DNA of 64,000 nucleotides from NCBI RefSeq assembly GCF_900169065.1, contig NZ_FXZB01000001.1, forward strand, positions 248,001 to 312,000, in the 5' to 3' direction. Both the position numbers and the translations under genes were made by a program. This DNA is from Brevibacterium aurantiacum. Its GTDB lineage: Bacteria > Actinomycetota > Actinomycetes > Actinomycetales > Brevibacteriaceae. Position 1 is the stretch's first letter. Each line of letters opens with the position of its first letter. The notes under the pieces were generated by a model. That model did no database searches, was not told the origin of the DNA, and saw only the letters and a program-made list of their open reading frames with translations. Shown one piece after another: positions 54,536 through 63,489 of the stretch.

Positions 54536-55795
54536 CTAAACATGGTCAGGACCCGTATTGTCATGCTCAGGACGCTTCCTGAGCAGAGAGGCCTGCGAGA
54601 TCGCGGCAGTCCCGAACTTCTTGCGCACATCGTCCAGAGCAACCTCGGCTTCTCTGCCCGAATCCTCGGCCTCATCCAATCTCACCTGGCGCCCGCTGGC
54701 CGAGAAGTCCATCAAGCCGGCCGCTCGGACTCCCAGCAGGCGCACCCCTTTCGACTTCTGCTCCCGCAGATTCCTCATCGCTGGCCGCAGGGCCTCATAG
54801 ATCTCACGGGCCAGGTCTGTCGGGGCATCGAGAGTGATCGACCGTGACAGCGTCGTGAAATCGGCCAAGCGATATTTCAATCCCAAGGTGGTCGCGACCT
54901 TGCCATCGGCCCGGACCCTGTGTGCCACCTTGTCCGCCAACCTCAGCAGCTCGTGTTCGAGTTGGCTCAGGTCCCAGACGTCCTCGTTGAACGTGTGCTC
55001 GGCACTGATGGACCGATCCTTCACCTGCCTGTCCATCCCATGCGAGTCCAGCCCGTGGGCGCTGCGCCACAGATGATGCCCATGGGCCCCAAAGACCCGG
55101 CCTGCCCATGCTTCGTCGACGGCTGCCAGATCACCGATCAGTCGAATGCCGTATCTGAAGAACCCCTCCTTCGTCTTCTCCCCCACGCCGGGAAGCGCTT
55201 CGATCGGCATCGGGTCGAGGAACTCCCGAGTCGCCGACAGCGGGACGAGCAGCTGCCCATGCGGCTTGGCTCGAGTGGACGCGAGTTTCGCCACCACCCG
55301 ACTGCCGGCGATGCCCACAGATGCGCTCAACCCCGTCTGTGCCTCGATCTCGGCTCTCAGCTGTGAGGTGATCCGCACCGGGGAACCCAATCTGCGGACG
55401 GCTGCAGAGACGTCGATATAGGCTTCGTCGACACTGACCTGCTGAAAATCGGGCGTCACCTGAGCGACCAGATCGAAGACCTTCTGCGAGTACGAGGAGT
55501 ACAGGCCATGGGAAGGAGGGATCACCTCGGCGAAGGGACACAGATTCATCGCTCGACCCATCGGCATGGCCGCATGGACACCGAACTCTCGGGCCTCGTA
55601 GCTGGCTGAGACCACGACTCCCCGCCCGCTGCGACCACCGACGATGACGGGTCTGCCCACAAGTTCAGGGCGGCTCAGAAGCTCCACCGAGACGAAGAAG
55701 GAGTCCATGTCGAGATGGAGCATTGTGGCTCCGGTGTCGTCCGTGCCGAGACGGCTCAGATCGCCGCCGGAACGTGCCAGCTGTTTACGACTCAT
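54536..55795 (-). CDS. dinB: DNA polymerase IV (Y family)
   Basis: An about 419-residue translesion polymerase. Catalytic motifs are MLHLDMDSFFVSVELLSRPE and SVDEAYIDVSAA. A thumb helix-hairpin-helix (PIEALPGVGEKTKEGF) and little-finger domain follow. No clear beta-clamp peptide is seen at the C-terminus (HDNTGPDHV). The start is uncertain: MSRKQLARSG at 55795 is used; a GTG at 55840 is also in frame, and an AAAGGAG lies between. No LexA box is evident in the 67-bp divergent promoter. Confidence 0.93.
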   Translation of the reverse strand: MSRKQLARSGGDLSRLGTDDTGATMLHLDMDSFFVSVELLSRPELVGRPVIVGGRSGRGVVVSASYEAREFGVHAAMPMGRAMNLCPFAEVIPPSHGLYSSYSQKVFDLVAQVTPDFQQVSVDEAYIDVSAAVRRLGSPVRITSQLRAEIEAQTGLSASVGIAGSRVVAKLASTRAKPHGQLLVPLSATREFLDPMPIEALPGVGEKTKEGFFRYGIRLIGDLAAVDEAWAGRVFGAHGHHLWRSAHGLDSHGMDRQVKDRSISAEHTFNEDVWDLSQLEHELLRLADKVAHRVRADGKVATTLGLKYRLADFTTLSRSITLDAPTDLAREIYEALRPAMRNLREQKSKGVRLLGVRAAGLMDFSASGRQVRLDEAEDSGREAEVALDDVRKKFGTAAISQASLLRKRPEHDNTGPDHV

Positions 55796-55862
55796 CGAGC
55801 ATCCATGTTGTCTGCGCCTGCTCCTTTCGGCTCCCGTCACTCAGTCCGGGTAGTCTGTAGTC

Positions 55863-56405
55863 ATGGTAACGCGCGCCACTGTCATGACATTGCCCCTCGC
55901 CGCCGCCCTCGTCCTCGCAGGATGCTCGGGCCCGGACAATGAGGCGGCCGAAGGATCACCCACTGCGGAGGAGACCCAGTCTTCAGCCGCCGCATCAACA
56001 CCGGCGGCCTCTGAGTCTGCCGGCACCAAGCAGGCGAGTGAGGATTCAGACGCTGCTTCCACAGACGTCAAAGATTTCCCGAAGTATCTCAAGCCCTACC
56101 CGGACTCGACCGTGCTGTCGAGTGCTCGTGCGAAGGCGGAGAACGGAGCCGATTCGGGGAAGCTCGAACAGGTCAGCCTGGTGATGAGCGCCAAAGCCGA
56201 GCCGAAGGACATCTTCGAGTTCTACTCCAAGGCGCTGAAGAAGGCCGGGTTCGAAGAGTACGGTGACCAGGTCAAGACGAAGAGTGCCCAAGTCGTGAAC
56301 TTCCGCCATAAGGACAATGAAGGCCTCCTCGTCGTCACCATCGCAGAGGATCCCTCGGAGAAGAAGAATTCGATCGTCACGGTCGGCGGGAACATCGTTC
56401 CATGA
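55863..56405 (+). CDS. Putative lipoprotein
   Basis: A 180-residue exported protein. MVTRATVMTLPLAAALVLAGC has a clean lipobox (LAGC, Cys at 21). A Ser/Ala/Glu-rich tether (about 22-65) follows, then a compact alpha/beta domain (about 68-180, FPKYLKPYPDSTVLSSAR...). I do not recognise the domain; its strand-helix order is not enzyme-like. The stop overlaps the following prenyl synthase start by ATGA, so the two are coupled. Confidence 0.8.
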   Translation: MVTRATVMTLPLAAALVLAGCSGPDNEAAEGSPTAEETQSSAAASTPAASESAGTKQASEDSDAASTDVKDFPKYLKPYPDSTVLSSARAKAENGADSGKLEQVSLVMSAKAEPKDIFEFYSKALKKAGFEEYGDQVKTKSAQVVNFRHKDNEGLLVVTIAEDPSEKKNSIVTVGGNIVP

Positions 56406-57607
56406 CGCCTGCCGATGCTCCGGGCACTGGTAGCACGGAGACTGCACGGTCAACCGAACCCTCCCAGCACGGCACCACTGTCAGCGAACTGGACTCGCCT
56501 GAGTCCATCGCGGCTGAGGTCTCCGCAGGGATAGAGGCATTCCTCGAGCTGAAGGCGGCCGAGTTCCTCGCGATCTCACCGGATGCCGATGACATCGGTC
56601 GGGCCCTGCTCGAGTTCACACGGGGCGGCAAGATGATCCGCCCGGTCCTGCTGTGGTGGGGCTTCCAATTGGCCTCCGGCGATGATTCCTCGCGCAGCGC
56701 CCTGAACGGGGGTGTCGCCGAGGCGGCCGGGTCGCTTGAACTCCTCCACGCCGCTGCTCTCATCCATGACGATGTCATCGATCATTCCGATACTCGCCGT
56801 GGCAAGCCGGCATTGCATCGACAGTTCGAGTCGCGGCACTCCGAGCGCCGCTTCCAGGGCGGGGCCGAGCCCTTCGGTGTGGCGGCCGCCATCGTCATCG
56901 GAGACATCTGTCTTGCGCTCAGCGAAGAGCTCTTCGAAAAGTCCCAGAGCGTCCTGGGCATCACGCCTTCGGCACGTGACCTGCGCGCCACGCTCCGGAG
57001 AGATGTGATGGTCGGTCAGTACCTCGATGTCCTCGCCGAGGTGGTTCCCCTTGACGACGCACGCATCGGTGAACGCGCGTGGGAAGTTCTCAGCTTCAAG
57101 TCGGCGAAGTATTCGGTCGAGCAGCCGCTCCTCCTCGGTGCCGCACTCGGCGGCGCAGACGAGGAACAGCTCGCGGAGATCTCCCGGTTCGGGCTGCCGC
57201 TGGGCCAGGCGTTTCAGCTGCGCGACGACGTGCTCGGCATCTTCGGCGACCCCGCCGCCACGGGCAAACCAGCAGGCGATGACATTCGTGAGGGCAAGCG
57301 CACGGTCCTCATCGCCGAAAGCATGAAGAACCTCAACTCAGAGCAGACTCAGATCATGGCCGAACGACTCGGTGATCCGGATCTCTCCGATTCCGAGGTC
57401 GCAGAATGCGTGTCGATGCTCACGGAATCAGGGGGTCTGGACGCAGTCGAATCCTTCATCCGGTCCAAGCATGACGAGGCACTGTCCGTGGTCCGAGAAT
57501 GGGCGACCGACAGCTCACCTGTCTCTTCGACCCGAACGAGGATCGGCCCCACGGCGCAGCGACAGCTCACGAAATTCGCGGAGGCGCTCAGCTACCGCAA
57601 GAGCTGA
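56402..57607 (+). CDS. Polyprenyl diphosphate synthase
   Basis: A 401-residue trans-isoprenyl diphosphate synthase that condenses IPP with allylic diphosphates. First Asp-rich motif is HDDVIDHSDTRRG; second is QAFQLRDDVLGIFGD; both bind Mg-diphosphate. GGKMIRPVLLWW is the IPP site. The residues before the first motif (LLHAAALIHDD) have small side chains, suggesting a C20 or longer chain, but length is not certain. In M. tuberculosis the matching gene before Rv2175c is idsA2. Products could feed menaquinone or carotenoid synthesis. Confidence 0.92.
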   Translation: MTPADAPGTGSTETARSTEPSQHGTTVSELDSPESIAAEVSAGIEAFLELKAAEFLAISPDADDIGRALLEFTRGGKMIRPVLLWWGFQLASGDDSSRSALNGGVAEAAGSLELLHAAALIHDDVIDHSDTRRGKPALHRQFESRHSERRFQGGAEPFGVAAAIVIGDICLALSEELFEKSQSVLGITPSARDLRATLRRDVMVGQYLDVLAEVVPLDDARIGERAWEVLSFKSAKYSVEQPLLLGAALGGADEEQLAEISRFGLPLGQAFQLRDDVLGIFGDPAATGKPAGDDIREGKRTVLIAESMKNLNSEQTQIMAERLGDPDLSDSEVAECVSMLTESGGLDAVESFIRSKHDEALSVVREWATDSSPVSSTRTRIGPTAQRQLTKFAEALSYRKS

Positions 57608-57631
57608 GAGATCAGTCAGACGAGAGAAGAC

Positions 57632-57982
57632 TCAGAAGGCCAGAGCCTGTGCACGGCGCCGGACCTCTTTGCGATTGCCGGCGCGCAGCAGATCAATGGG
57701 GCGACCTGGCAGGGAATCATCCGGGGTGAAGAGCCAGTGGATGGATTCCTGATCGTCGAAGCCCGCATCCCGCAGGGTGCTCAGAGTGCCCTTGAGCGGA
57801 GTGAGCACTGATCCGTCGACGAAGAACGCCGTCGGCACCTGCATCACTTTGGGGCTCCCGTGCTTGTAACCGCAGATCGCACCGTCTTCCAGGAGCCTGC
57901 GCACCTGCATGATGTCGAGACCAGTCGACTCGGCGATATCTGGCAATGTGGCCCATTCCTGGACGAGTTCTTCCGTATTCAC
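57632..57982 (-). CDS. Rv2175c-family DNA-binding protein
   Basis: A 116-residue protein. An N-terminal winged-helix/HTH (LPDIAESTGLDIMQVRRLLEDGAICGYKHG) is followed by a conserved C-terminal region (VPTAFFVDGSVLTPLKGTLSTLRDAGFDDQESIHWLF). In M. tuberculosis Rv2175c is a PknL substrate and DNA-binding protein; a PASTA kinase lies 1.3 kb away here. The start is GTG at 57982; an in-frame alternative at 58015 is possible. It converges with the prenyl synthase gene. Confidence 0.88.
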   Translation of the reverse strand: MNTEELVQEWATLPDIAESTGLDIMQVRRLLEDGAICGYKHGSPKVMQVPTAFFVDGSVLTPLKGTLSTLRDAGFDDQESIHWLFTPDDSLPGRPIDLLRAGNRKEVRRRAQALAF

Positions 57983-58111
57983 ATCATTAAGCCTAGCAAT
58001 ATTTGAAAGACACACCCCGCCATGCGGGGCCGAATGCTCGGGTGTGGGCCGGGCACTCGATACTCTGGAGTGTGAAACTTCCCCATCCGATATGAAGTCA
58101 ACAGGTGACAG

Positions 58112-59251
58112 ATGACACGAATGCGACGGAATCCCCAGGTGCCCGTTACCGCCGCTCCTGACATCCGTGCTGCTTCAAAGGTGAACTCCACGGGTCCCAT
58201 CCCGGGCTTCACTGACCGTGATTCCACGGACCACGATGTTGAGATCGACTTCGCCGAGGTTGCTCCTTCCCCTGGCGTCGAAACACCTGCAGACCCCGCG
58301 AATACGTATGCAGACTCCCCCTCCTCACCGATGGCTGCACCGGGACCACAGTGGACGTCGGGAACCAGCGGAGAGACCGTTCCCGTCACTCACGGCGGCC
58401 GAACCTATAAGACCCGCGACGGTGACACACTGTACGGAGTGGCCAGCAAACACGGCGTCTCAGTCCCTGCTCTGGCCGAACTCAACGCCATCTCGCCGCG
58501 TCAGAACCTCCACCAGGGCCAGGTGCTGTCCCTGCCGGAGAAGAATGACCTGCCCGATACGGATCCCTCCCACGTCGTGGCACCGGGTGAGACACTGGCC
58601 GGGATTGCGGCCAGGCATCAGATGTCGCCCGGATCGCTGCGTCGGGCCAACTCCATGGGCGAGGAGTCCTTTCTCCAGGTTGGCGAACTGCTCCTGCTCA
58701 GGGATTCGACGGCCCGCCGGCACCGCACCCCTCCCGAACCTCCGACGGATGTCCCCCGCGTCGCCACGAGTGCCCAGGTCGAAGGCATCCGACCCGCTGT
58801 GCTCGCGGCCGCACGACTCAACAAGTTCACCCTGCTGCGCAGGACCCACCCGGCTCCGGCCCAGGCTCGTCTCATCGTGGCATCCATCGCCGAGGAACTC
58901 GGTGCCGATCCGGCTCTCATGCAGGCCGTCGCGGCGCAGGAGTCGGGATTCCAGCACACCACGGTCTCGGCAGGCAATGCCATCGGCATCATGCAGGTCA
59001 CCCCGAGATCGGGTCGTTGGGCCAGCGACATCGTCGGCCGCAGCCTCGATCTGCTCGATGTCGCCGACAACATCGTTGCCGGAACAGTCATCTTGGGGTG
59101 GCTGATCGAAACGGCAGAATCAGAGAACGACGCTCTGGCCGGGTACTACCAGGATCTGCGCTCCGTGAGAAGCGAAGGGCTGCTGCCCGAGACGAAGGCC
59201 TTCGTCCGCGCCGTTCAGATGCAGCGACAGCGAATGCAGGAGGCGCTATGA
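58112..59251 (+). CDS. LysM-lytic transglycosylase without an N-terminal signal peptide
   Basis: A 379-residue protein with two LysM domains (about 98-142, TYKTRDGDTLYGVASKHG; about 153-196, HVVAPGETLAGIAARH). A C-terminal lytic-transglycosylase-like domain follows (about 255-379; catalytic Glu277 in VAAQESGFQ, then GIMQVTPRSGRWA). It should cleave MurNAc-GlcNAc glycan. No hydrophobic signal or anchor is seen; the N-terminus is MTRMRRNPQVPVTAAP and an in-frame stop lies two codons upstream. It overlaps the kinase start by ATGA, so co-expression is expected. Export route is unclear. Confidence 0.85.
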   Translation: MTRMRRNPQVPVTAAPDIRAASKVNSTGPIPGFTDRDSTDHDVEIDFAEVAPSPGVETPADPANTYADSPSSPMAAPGPQWTSGTSGETVPVTHGGRTYKTRDGDTLYGVASKHGVSVPALAELNAISPRQNLHQGQVLSLPEKNDLPDTDPSHVVAPGETLAGIAARHQMSPGSLRRANSMGEESFLQVGELLLLRDSTARRHRTPPEPPTDVPRVATSAQVEGIRPAVLAAARLNKFTLLRRTHPAPAQARLIVASIAEELGADPALMQAVAAQESGFQHTTVSAGNAIGIMQVTPRSGRWASDIVGRSLDLLDVADNIVAGTVILGWLIETAESENDALAGYYQDLRSVRSEGLLPETKAFVRAVQMQRQRMQEAL

Positions 59252-61389
59252 GTGCCCGCACGGATCCGCTCATCGGCACCGTACTCAATGACCGGTATCG
59301 CATCGATGCGAAGATCGCGCGCGGTGGAATGGCCATGGTCTACCGCGGCACCGACCTGCGACTCGACCGTGAGATCGCGATCAAGGTCATGCATGAGCAC
59401 CTCATCAGCGACGAGACCTTCGTCGAGCGGTTCCGCCGCGAGGCCATCAACGCCGGGCGGCTGACTCATCCGAACCTCGTCGCCATCCATGATCAGTCGC
59501 GTGACGGCGACACCGTCTACCTCGTGATGGAGCACCTGCCCTCGGTGACCCTGCGCCGTGAGCTCAAGCACCGCGGCACGTTCACTCCGCGACAGGCGAT
59601 CGTGGTTCTCGATGCGATCCTGGCTGCGCTCGAAGCAGTCCATTCCACCGGGATCATCCACCGAGATCTCAAACCCGACAATGTCCTCCTGGGCACAGAC
59701 GGTCAGGTCAAGCTCGCAGACTTCGGGCTCGCACGCGCCGTGACCACCGCAACGACGACGAAGACACTCATCGGCACCGTCGGATATGTCGCACCCGAGC
59801 TCGTCACACGTGCCGGTGCCGATATCCGCACCGACCTCTACACCGTCGGCATCATGTTCTACGAGATGCTCACCGGCAAACAGCCCTACACGGATGAGGT
59901 CCCGATCCAGGTCGCCTACCGTCACGTCCACGATTCCGTGCCTCCCCCATCGGATCAGATCACGGGCCTGAGTCCCCGGCTCGATGCCTTGGTGCTGTGG
60001 GCGACGTCGAAGGATCCCAACGACCGCCCCGACGATGCGGCAGAGTTCAGGCTTGCTCTCGCCGAGGCGCGATCTGAGATGAGTGACACCGAGCTCGATT
60101 TCGGTGACCCGAATGTGCTCCCCGGCGAGCACTCCCCCGCGCTGACGGCGAGCATCGATCTCGGAGCCGAAGCTCCGAAGGAGAAGCGATCGCGCACGGA
60201 CGAGATCCCCTACCTCGACAATGACGAAGAGGAAAGCGAGACCGCCGCGGCGGCTGACTCGGATGACTCCTCGGACCAGGACACAGGTGGTGGCGCGGGC
60301 ACTGCAGCAGCGGCCGGTGTTGCGGGTGCCGGTGCAGCTGCCATCGGAGCGGCAGGAGCTGCTGCTGCTGCGACGGCAGACGACTCCGGAGAGCCTTCCG
60401 ACGACGCATCGCAGGACGACACGGATCACTCCGACGACGAATCTCGTGACGGCAAGCCCGACTCCGTCGACAAGCACGCGGGCGCGGCCTCCGCAGCCAG
60501 CGCAGCCGCTGCTGGAGGCGCCGGCGGGGCTGGGGCGACCGGCGAGAGCGGCACCGAAGCTGCGGGTGCGAGTGCAGCGGCCTCTGCGGCGCCGCATCGC
60601 AGGCGCAGACGACGACTGGCAACGACCATCGGCGCTGCCCTGCTCGTCCTCGCACTCGTGGCCTGGCTGGTCATTGCCAATCTCCCCGCACCGACCTCCA
60701 TCGTCCCTGCCCAGCTGGCAGGCAAGGACATCGACAAGGTGTCCTCGCAGATTGAGAACAGCGGCCTCGAGGCTCAGCCGAAGGAGGTCTTCGACGACAC
60801 TGTGCCGGCCGGAACCGTCATCGGCACCGACCCGGTGGGAGGATCCGAGCTGGCACCAGATTCGACCGTCACTGTCGTCGTGTCCAAGGGCGAAGAGATG
60901 TTTGCAGTGCCCAAGCTCAAAGGCCTCAGCAAAGATAAGGCCGAGGACGCTCTGAATAAAGCCGATCTGAAACTCGGCAAGGTTGATGAGGAGTACAGCG
61001 ACTCGGTCGACAAGGACACTGTCATCTCAGCGTCGAAGAAGTCAGGTGACGAACTGTCCAAGGACACGAAGGTCGACCTCGTCGTCTCCAAAGGCGTCAA
61101 ACCGACTCCCGTGCCCAATGTCGAGGGACTGACCTTCGACGCCGCCTATGCCACCTTGGCCAAACGCGGATTCCGTGTGGGCAAGGACGAAGTGTTCTCC
61201 GACGACATTCCCAAGGGCAAAGTGGTCTCCCAATGGCCGAAGAGCTCCGAAGCCAAGCCCTATGACTCCCTCATCATCGTCCGCGTCTCCAAGGGCAAAG
61301 AGAAGAAGGAAGAGTCCAAGGACGACAAGAAGGATGAGAAGAAGAAGGACGAAGACAAGAAGAAAGACTCTGACAAGAAGGACGACTGA
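59248..61389 (+). CDS. pknL: PASTA Ser/Thr protein kinase
   Basis: A 713-residue kinase. Catalytic domain (residues 17-275): GGMAMVYRG, Lys46 in AIKV, HRDLKPDN (138-145), DFG (158-160), GTVGYVAPE. A long Ala/Gly/Asp-rich juxtamembrane linker (about 310-450) ends in six arginines before the single membrane helix (about 458-477). Three PASTA domains (about 483-690) sense muropeptides or lipid II. The tail is Lys/Asp/Glu-only. The RBS CAGGAGG is inside the preceding gene. Order prenyl synthase-Rv2175c-kinase-DAHP synthase matches M. tuberculosis pknL. Confidence 0.93.
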   Translation: MSARTDPLIGTVLNDRYRIDAKIARGGMAMVYRGTDLRLDREIAIKVMHEHLISDETFVERFRREAINAGRLTHPNLVAIHDQSRDGDTVYLVMEHLPSVTLRRELKHRGTFTPRQAIVVLDAILAALEAVHSTGIIHRDLKPDNVLLGTDGQVKLADFGLARAVTTATTTKTLIGTVGYVAPELVTRAGADIRTDLYTVGIMFYEMLTGKQPYTDEVPIQVAYRHVHDSVPPPSDQITGLSPRLDALVLWATSKDPNDRPDDAAEFRLALAEARSEMSDTELDFGDPNVLPGEHSPALTASIDLGAEAPKEKRSRTDEIPYLDNDEEESETAAAADSDDSSDQDTGGGAGTAAAAGVAGAGAAAIGAAGAAAAATADDSGEPSDDASQDDTDHSDDESRDGKPDSVDKHAGAASAASAAAAGGAGGAGATGESGTEAAGASAAASAAPHRRRRRRLATTIGAALLVLALVAWLVIANLPAPTSIVPAQLAGKDIDKVSSQIENSGLEAQPKEVFDDTVPAGTVIGTDPVGGSELAPDSTVTVVVSKGEEMFAVPKLKGLSKDKAEDALNKADLKLGKVDEEYSDSVDKDTVISASKKSGDELSKDTKVDLVVSKGVKPTPVPNVEGLTFDAAYATLAKRGFRVGKDEVFSDDIPKGKVVSQWPKSSEAKPYDSLIIVRVSKGKEKKEESKDDKKDEKKKDEDKKKDSDKKDD

Positions 61390-61457
61390 GCCCGACAGGT
61401 TCCTTCAGTGACCAGTGTCAGCCTCTGAACAGCAATGTCCAGTCTTTGAATACAGTG

Positions 61458-61498
61458 AAACCGGTGGCCGTGCGATTGGATCGCACGGCCACCGGTTT
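61458..61498. terminator. Strong bidirectional terminator between kinase and aroG
   Basis: A 19-bp perfect stem (61458-61476 with 61480-61498) with a 3-nt TGG loop begins AAA and ends TTT, so each strand supplies a short U-run. It is flanked by CTTCTCT on the plus strand. Confidence 0.9.
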
Positions 61499-61508
61499 CT
61501 TCTCTGCT

Positions 61509-61562
61509 GTCTGAGACGACCGGTTACGGTCTGAGACGACAGCTACAGTCTGTGACTACCAG
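61509..61562. repeat. Degenerate ~20-bp tandem repeat next to the terminator
   Basis: GTCTGAGACGACCGGTTACG, GTCTGAGACGACAGCTACA and GTCTGTGACTACCAGG start at 61509, 61529 and 61548. On the other side of the terminator, CCTCTGAACAGCAATGT and GTCTTTGAATACAGTGA (about 61422 and 61442) repeat with a 20-21-bp offset. Confidence 0.65.
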
Positions 61563-61588
61563 GCAGCGGCCACTGGCACATCGTCATA

Positions 61589-62983
61589 TCAGTTGCGGCG
61601 TGTGAGGTACTCCGCGACCTGGAATGCCATCTCCAGCGACTGGTCGTGATTGAGGCGAGGATCAACGAGCGTCTCGTAGCGACGGCGCAGTCCCTCGTCG
61701 TCGATCTCGGTCGCACCACCCATGATCTCGGTGACATCGTCACCGGTGAGCTCGATGTGCAGTCCGCCCGGAATGGTTCCGGCCTCCTGATGCGCTGTGA
61801 AGAAGCCTTCGACTTCAGCCATGACGTCTTCGAACCGACGGGTCTTGTAACCGGTGTTCGAGGTGATGGTGTTTCCGTGCATCGGATCGCAGACCCAGGT
61901 CACGTGCGGAAGACGGTCCCCGATCCCGGACAGCAGATTCGGCAGCGCTTCGGTGATCTTCCCTGCACCCATACGGGTGACAAAAGTCAGCCTGCCAGGT
62001 TCTGCATCCGGATCGAGCTTTTCTGCCAGGGCCAGAGCGTCGTCCGCAGTGGCCGTGGGGCCGAGCTTGACGCCGATCGGATTGCGAACCTTCGACAGGA
62101 AGTCCACGTGGGCTCCGTTGATATCGCGGGTGCGTTCGCCGATCCACAGGAAATGTCCCGATACGTCGTATGGCTGTCCGGTGCGCGAATCAATCCGGGT
62201 CAGTGCCCGTTCGTACTCGAGCAGCAGAGCCTCATGAGCGGCATAGAATTCGGTGGTCTTCAGTGCGTCGAAGTCTGCACCGCATGCGTCCATGAACCGG
62301 ATGGCGCGATCGATCTCGCGCGCAGTCTGTTCATAGCGTTGGTACCCGGGGTTCGATGCCAGGAACCCGCGATTCCACTCATGGACGAGACGCAGGTCGG
62401 CGAAACCGCCCTGGGTGAAGGCCCGGATGAGATTGAGAGTCGAAGCGGAGACATGGTAACCCTGGAGCAGCCGAGCCGGATCGTGACGACGAGACTCCTC
62501 GGTGAACTCGTAGCCGTTGACGATGTCGCCGCGGTATGAGGGAAGCGTGGCACCGTCTCGTGTCTCCATGTCCGCAGAGCGGGGCTTGGCGAACTGACCG
62601 GCCATGCGACCGATCTTGACGACGGGCATCGAACCGCCGTAGGTGAGCACCGCAGCCATCTGCAGCACCGTCTGGACTCGGGCCCGGATCTTGTCGGCCT
62701 GAGCACCGGCGAAGGACTCGGCACAGTCACCACCGGCCAGGACGAAGGCTTCACCTCGGGAGGCGGCTGCGATGCGCTGTTTGAGCACGTCGGCTTCTCC
62801 GGCGAAGATCAGCGGCGGAGAGTTGCGCAGGCTGGTCAGAGCCTCGTCGAGTGCTGGAGTATCAAGATAGGTCGGCTGCTGCTGCGGATCCATCTCACGC
62901 CAGGCATCGAGACCACTGAGGTCATTCGTGCCTGCTGGGGCGCTGTCTCTGTTGGCGAATACCGGATCGATATGGAAGCTCAC
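61589..62983 (-). CDS. aroG: Class II DAHP synthase
   Basis: A 464-residue 3-deoxy-D-arabino-heptulosonate-7-phosphate synthase, the first shikimate-pathway step joining PEP and erythrose 4-phosphate. It is plant/mycobacterial class II: FVLAGGDCAESFAG (metal-binding Cys), RMAGQFAKPRS, WIGERTRD, GVKLGPTAT, RMGAGKI and WVCDPMHGNT. Its place beyond the PASTA kinase matches the pknL-aroG order of M. tuberculosis. It starts 10 nt after the DUF151 gene, so it may be read from the FHA-DUF151 transcript. Confidence 0.96.
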   Translation of the reverse strand: MSFHIDPVFANRDSAPAGTNDLSGLDAWREMDPQQQPTYLDTPALDEALTSLRNSPPLIFAGEADVLKQRIAAASRGEAFVLAGGDCAESFAGAQADKIRARVQTVLQMAAVLTYGGSMPVVKIGRMAGQFAKPRSADMETRDGATLPSYRGDIVNGYEFTEESRRHDPARLLQGYHVSASTLNLIRAFTQGGFADLRLVHEWNRGFLASNPGYQRYEQTAREIDRAIRFMDACGADFDALKTTEFYAAHEALLLEYERALTRIDSRTGQPYDVSGHFLWIGERTRDINGAHVDFLSKVRNPIGVKLGPTATADDALALAEKLDPDAEPGRLTFVTRMGAGKITEALPNLLSGIGDRLPHVTWVCDPMHGNTITSNTGYKTRRFEDVMAEVEGFFTAHQEAGTIPGGLHIELTGDDVTEIMGGATEIDDEGLRRRYETLVDPRLNHDQSLEMAFQVAEYLTRRN

Positions 62984-62993
62984 AATCGTTCTT

Positions 62994-63479
62994 TCATGAT
63001 GTTTCGGTACCGGTTTCGAAGTCCTCTGCCGAGACGTTGTCGAGGAAGTCCCTGAATTGGGCGACTTCCTCTTCGTCGGCTTCGGGTGCTTCGATTCCGG
63101 CGTCTTCGAGAAGTTCTGAATCGACGTAGACGGGACACTGAGCCGTGAGGGCCAGCGTCACTGCGTCGGAGGGACGTGCAGAGATCGACTTGCCATCGTT
63201 CGTGTGTAGCTCGGCCAGGAAGATCTGTCCGTCGCGGCCGGTGATCGTGACATCGGCCAACGACGTCTCATACGCTTCGAGAGTATCGAGCAGCAGCGCA
63301 TGCGCCATCGGTCGCGGTGGGGTCAGTCCCCGCTGCGCAATCGAGAGTGCATTGGCTTCGATGGCACCCACCCAGATGGGCAGGTAGTAGGCAGGCTCAG
63401 TGGCTTTGAGCAAAAGGATCGGCTGGTTGGCAGGCATCTCGATGCGAACACCAACAACCTCAACTTCAATGTTTGACAT
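62994..63479 (-). CDS. Bifunctional nuclease family protein (DUF151)
   Basis: A 161-residue protein starting MSNIEVEVVGVRIE. The family core PAYYLPIWVGAIEANALSIAQRGLTPPRPMAHALLLD and ISARPSDAVTLALTAQCPVYV is intact, with an acidic C-terminal tail. Related proteins were described as bifunctional nucleases in plants; the actinobacterial role is unproven. In mycobacteria (Rv1829) it lies between two MerR genes near garA; here no MerR gene separates it from the FHA gene (10-nt gap). Confidence 0.88.
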   Translation of the reverse strand: MSNIEVEVVGVRIEMPANQPILLLKATEPAYYLPIWVGAIEANALSIAQRGLTPPRPMAHALLLDTLEAYETSLADVTITGRDGQIFLAELHTNDGKSISARPSDAVTLALTAQCPVYVDSELLEDAGIEAPEADEEEVAQFRDFLDNVSAEDFETGTETS

Positions 63480-63489
63480 TATCCCCCGG

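Noticed and set aside
55796-55862. LexA/SOS box upstream of dinB
   Set aside because: No GAAC-N4-GTTC type motif is seen in the 67-bp divergent promoter.
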